Below, one piece after another: positions 63,106 to 64,000 of a DNA stretch of 64,000 nucleotides. The notes under the pieces were generated by a model. That model saw nothing but the letters and a program-made list of their open reading frames with translations, ran no database searches and was not told where the DNA came from. The position numbers and the translations under genes were made by a program. The stretch's first letter is position 1; every line of letters begins with the position of its first letter. The DNA lies in assembly GCF_905147365.1 (NCBI RefSeq), contig NC_056427.1, forward strand, positions 4,717,001-4,781,000, written 5' to 3'. The DNA comes from Aricia agestis. Lineage: Eukaryota > Arthropoda > Insecta > Lepidoptera > Lycaenidae.

Positions 63106-63408
63106 TGCAATAATGCAGCGGATCGCGCGATCGGCATGTCATCGGCATGCCCATGGGACAACTCAGTTCCAGGGTGGTGCTCCCGAACACTTAAAAAAAT
63201 TATTATGCGTTTCTTTGAACAGGGCATACAAACTGTTAATGTGCGCAAAATTAATAAATCAAATAATATGTTTTGCCATAATATAATATTTTATTGCTAA
63301 TAAATAACTTTTGGACGAATATAGGCTGATATGATGATGATGATGATGAAATAACTTTTTCAATTTAATTTATACAAAAAACGTCGGTAAGTATTTACAA
63401 GAACGTAT

Positions 63409-63748
63409 CGTGATCTCCGTGGTCCAGTGGTTTAGCGTGGTCGTGGGTTTGATTCTCACGTTGGAAACAATATTTTATTTCCAAGATTGGTTAGGACAAT
63501 GCAGGCTGATCACCTAATCGTCTGACAAGTAATGATCCATGCGTCGGATGGGCATGTAAAAAGTCGGCCCTGCGCCTGATCTTTCGCCAGTCGTGTCGTT
63601 CTTTCGGCCCACTGGGCTAGGAGAGTAAAAGGAATAGAGAGTATACCTACTCTTGTGTACTGTGCACACATTTGAGCACTATAAAATTACTCCTGTGGGA
63701 TGGTCTCAATGAAACCGGCCACCGTCACCGACACCGGTGTGGGAAACC
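63409..63748 (+). mobile_element. tRNA-derived SINE family 1
   Basis: Head gatctccgtggtccagtggt and B box cgtgggtttgattctcac, shortened between them, then the shared body to ccaccgtcaccgacaccggt. Confidence 0.83.
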
Positions 63749-64000
63749 GGAAATATTTGTACAATAATTTATTCAAGGTGCAATGAATAAGATTATCATC
63801 ATAAAAAACTTGAGAGGTGTCAAGGGACACCCGGATGGAACGAAGGTCCAGTTTACATGTTATACTAGTTACTTTAACAACTATAGCAAAAATGCTAAAT
63901 AGTTGTAAGCCGTGCGGTAGTGCTTGTTTCTCTCCCCCTCTCTGGCATTGAACAGTGCGGTGAAGCGACGTCTATTTTTGAGTGTAGGGGAACTGCATGC
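63749..64000. other. Window end, nothing identified
   Basis: No repeat or coding signal was recognised. Confidence 0.4.

Overview
The window looks like nuclear DNA of a moth or butterfly (Lepidoptera). It is AT-rich and non-operonic, and it is packed with transposable-element families I associate with lepidopteran genomes: Helitron-like elements ending in CTAG, tRNA-derived SINEs, short elements carrying a LINE tail, and many MITEs. No species can be assigned from sequence alone. Nearly all long open frames here are chance frames or lie inside repeats.

Only one stretch looks like a host gene. It is a 203-bp exon on the minus strand (13152-13354) with a strong splice acceptor, a start codon, 41 codons of a Lys/Glu-rich protein starting MGCNTS (a likely N-myristoylated, palmitoylated N terminus) and a consensus donor. 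The rest of that gene was not found.

The largest coding features belong to a full-length LINE on the minus strand (52889-58031). Its ORF1 has a coiled coil and an SGNH-esterase-like domain, and its ORF2 has an AP-type endonuclease and a reverse transcriptase. Both frames are open. The element split a pre-existing repeat, so both ends and a 4-bp target duplication (cgta) can be read. A tRNA-like sequence with pol III A and B boxes lies in its 5' leader, and ORF2 has no AUG start.

Layout: 1-13 kb holds MITE, Helitron and SINE mosaics, including nested MITEs with clean target duplications at 8.3 kb and 10.2-11.1 kb. 13.2 kb is the host exon. 13.6-25 kb is palindromic MITEs, SINEs and Helitrons. 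26.0-30.75 kb is an approximately 4.2-kb array of an 11-bp minisatellite (GAGRTGTCTRC). Its left edge is degenerate and carries a 318-bp P-like MITE that still contains what looks like the first exon of a THAP-domain transposase. 31-52 kb is dense nested repeats, including a palindrome hit at its exact centre by another palindromic MITE, a 770-bp tandem duplication and nested Helitrons. 52.9-58.0 kb is the LINE. 58-64 kb is hAT-type and Harbinger-type MITEs, SINEs and tandem repeats.

Nothing here works as a pathway. The window is best read as a record of layered insertion, in which nesting gives relative ages and several empty or filled sites can be compared inside the window itself.
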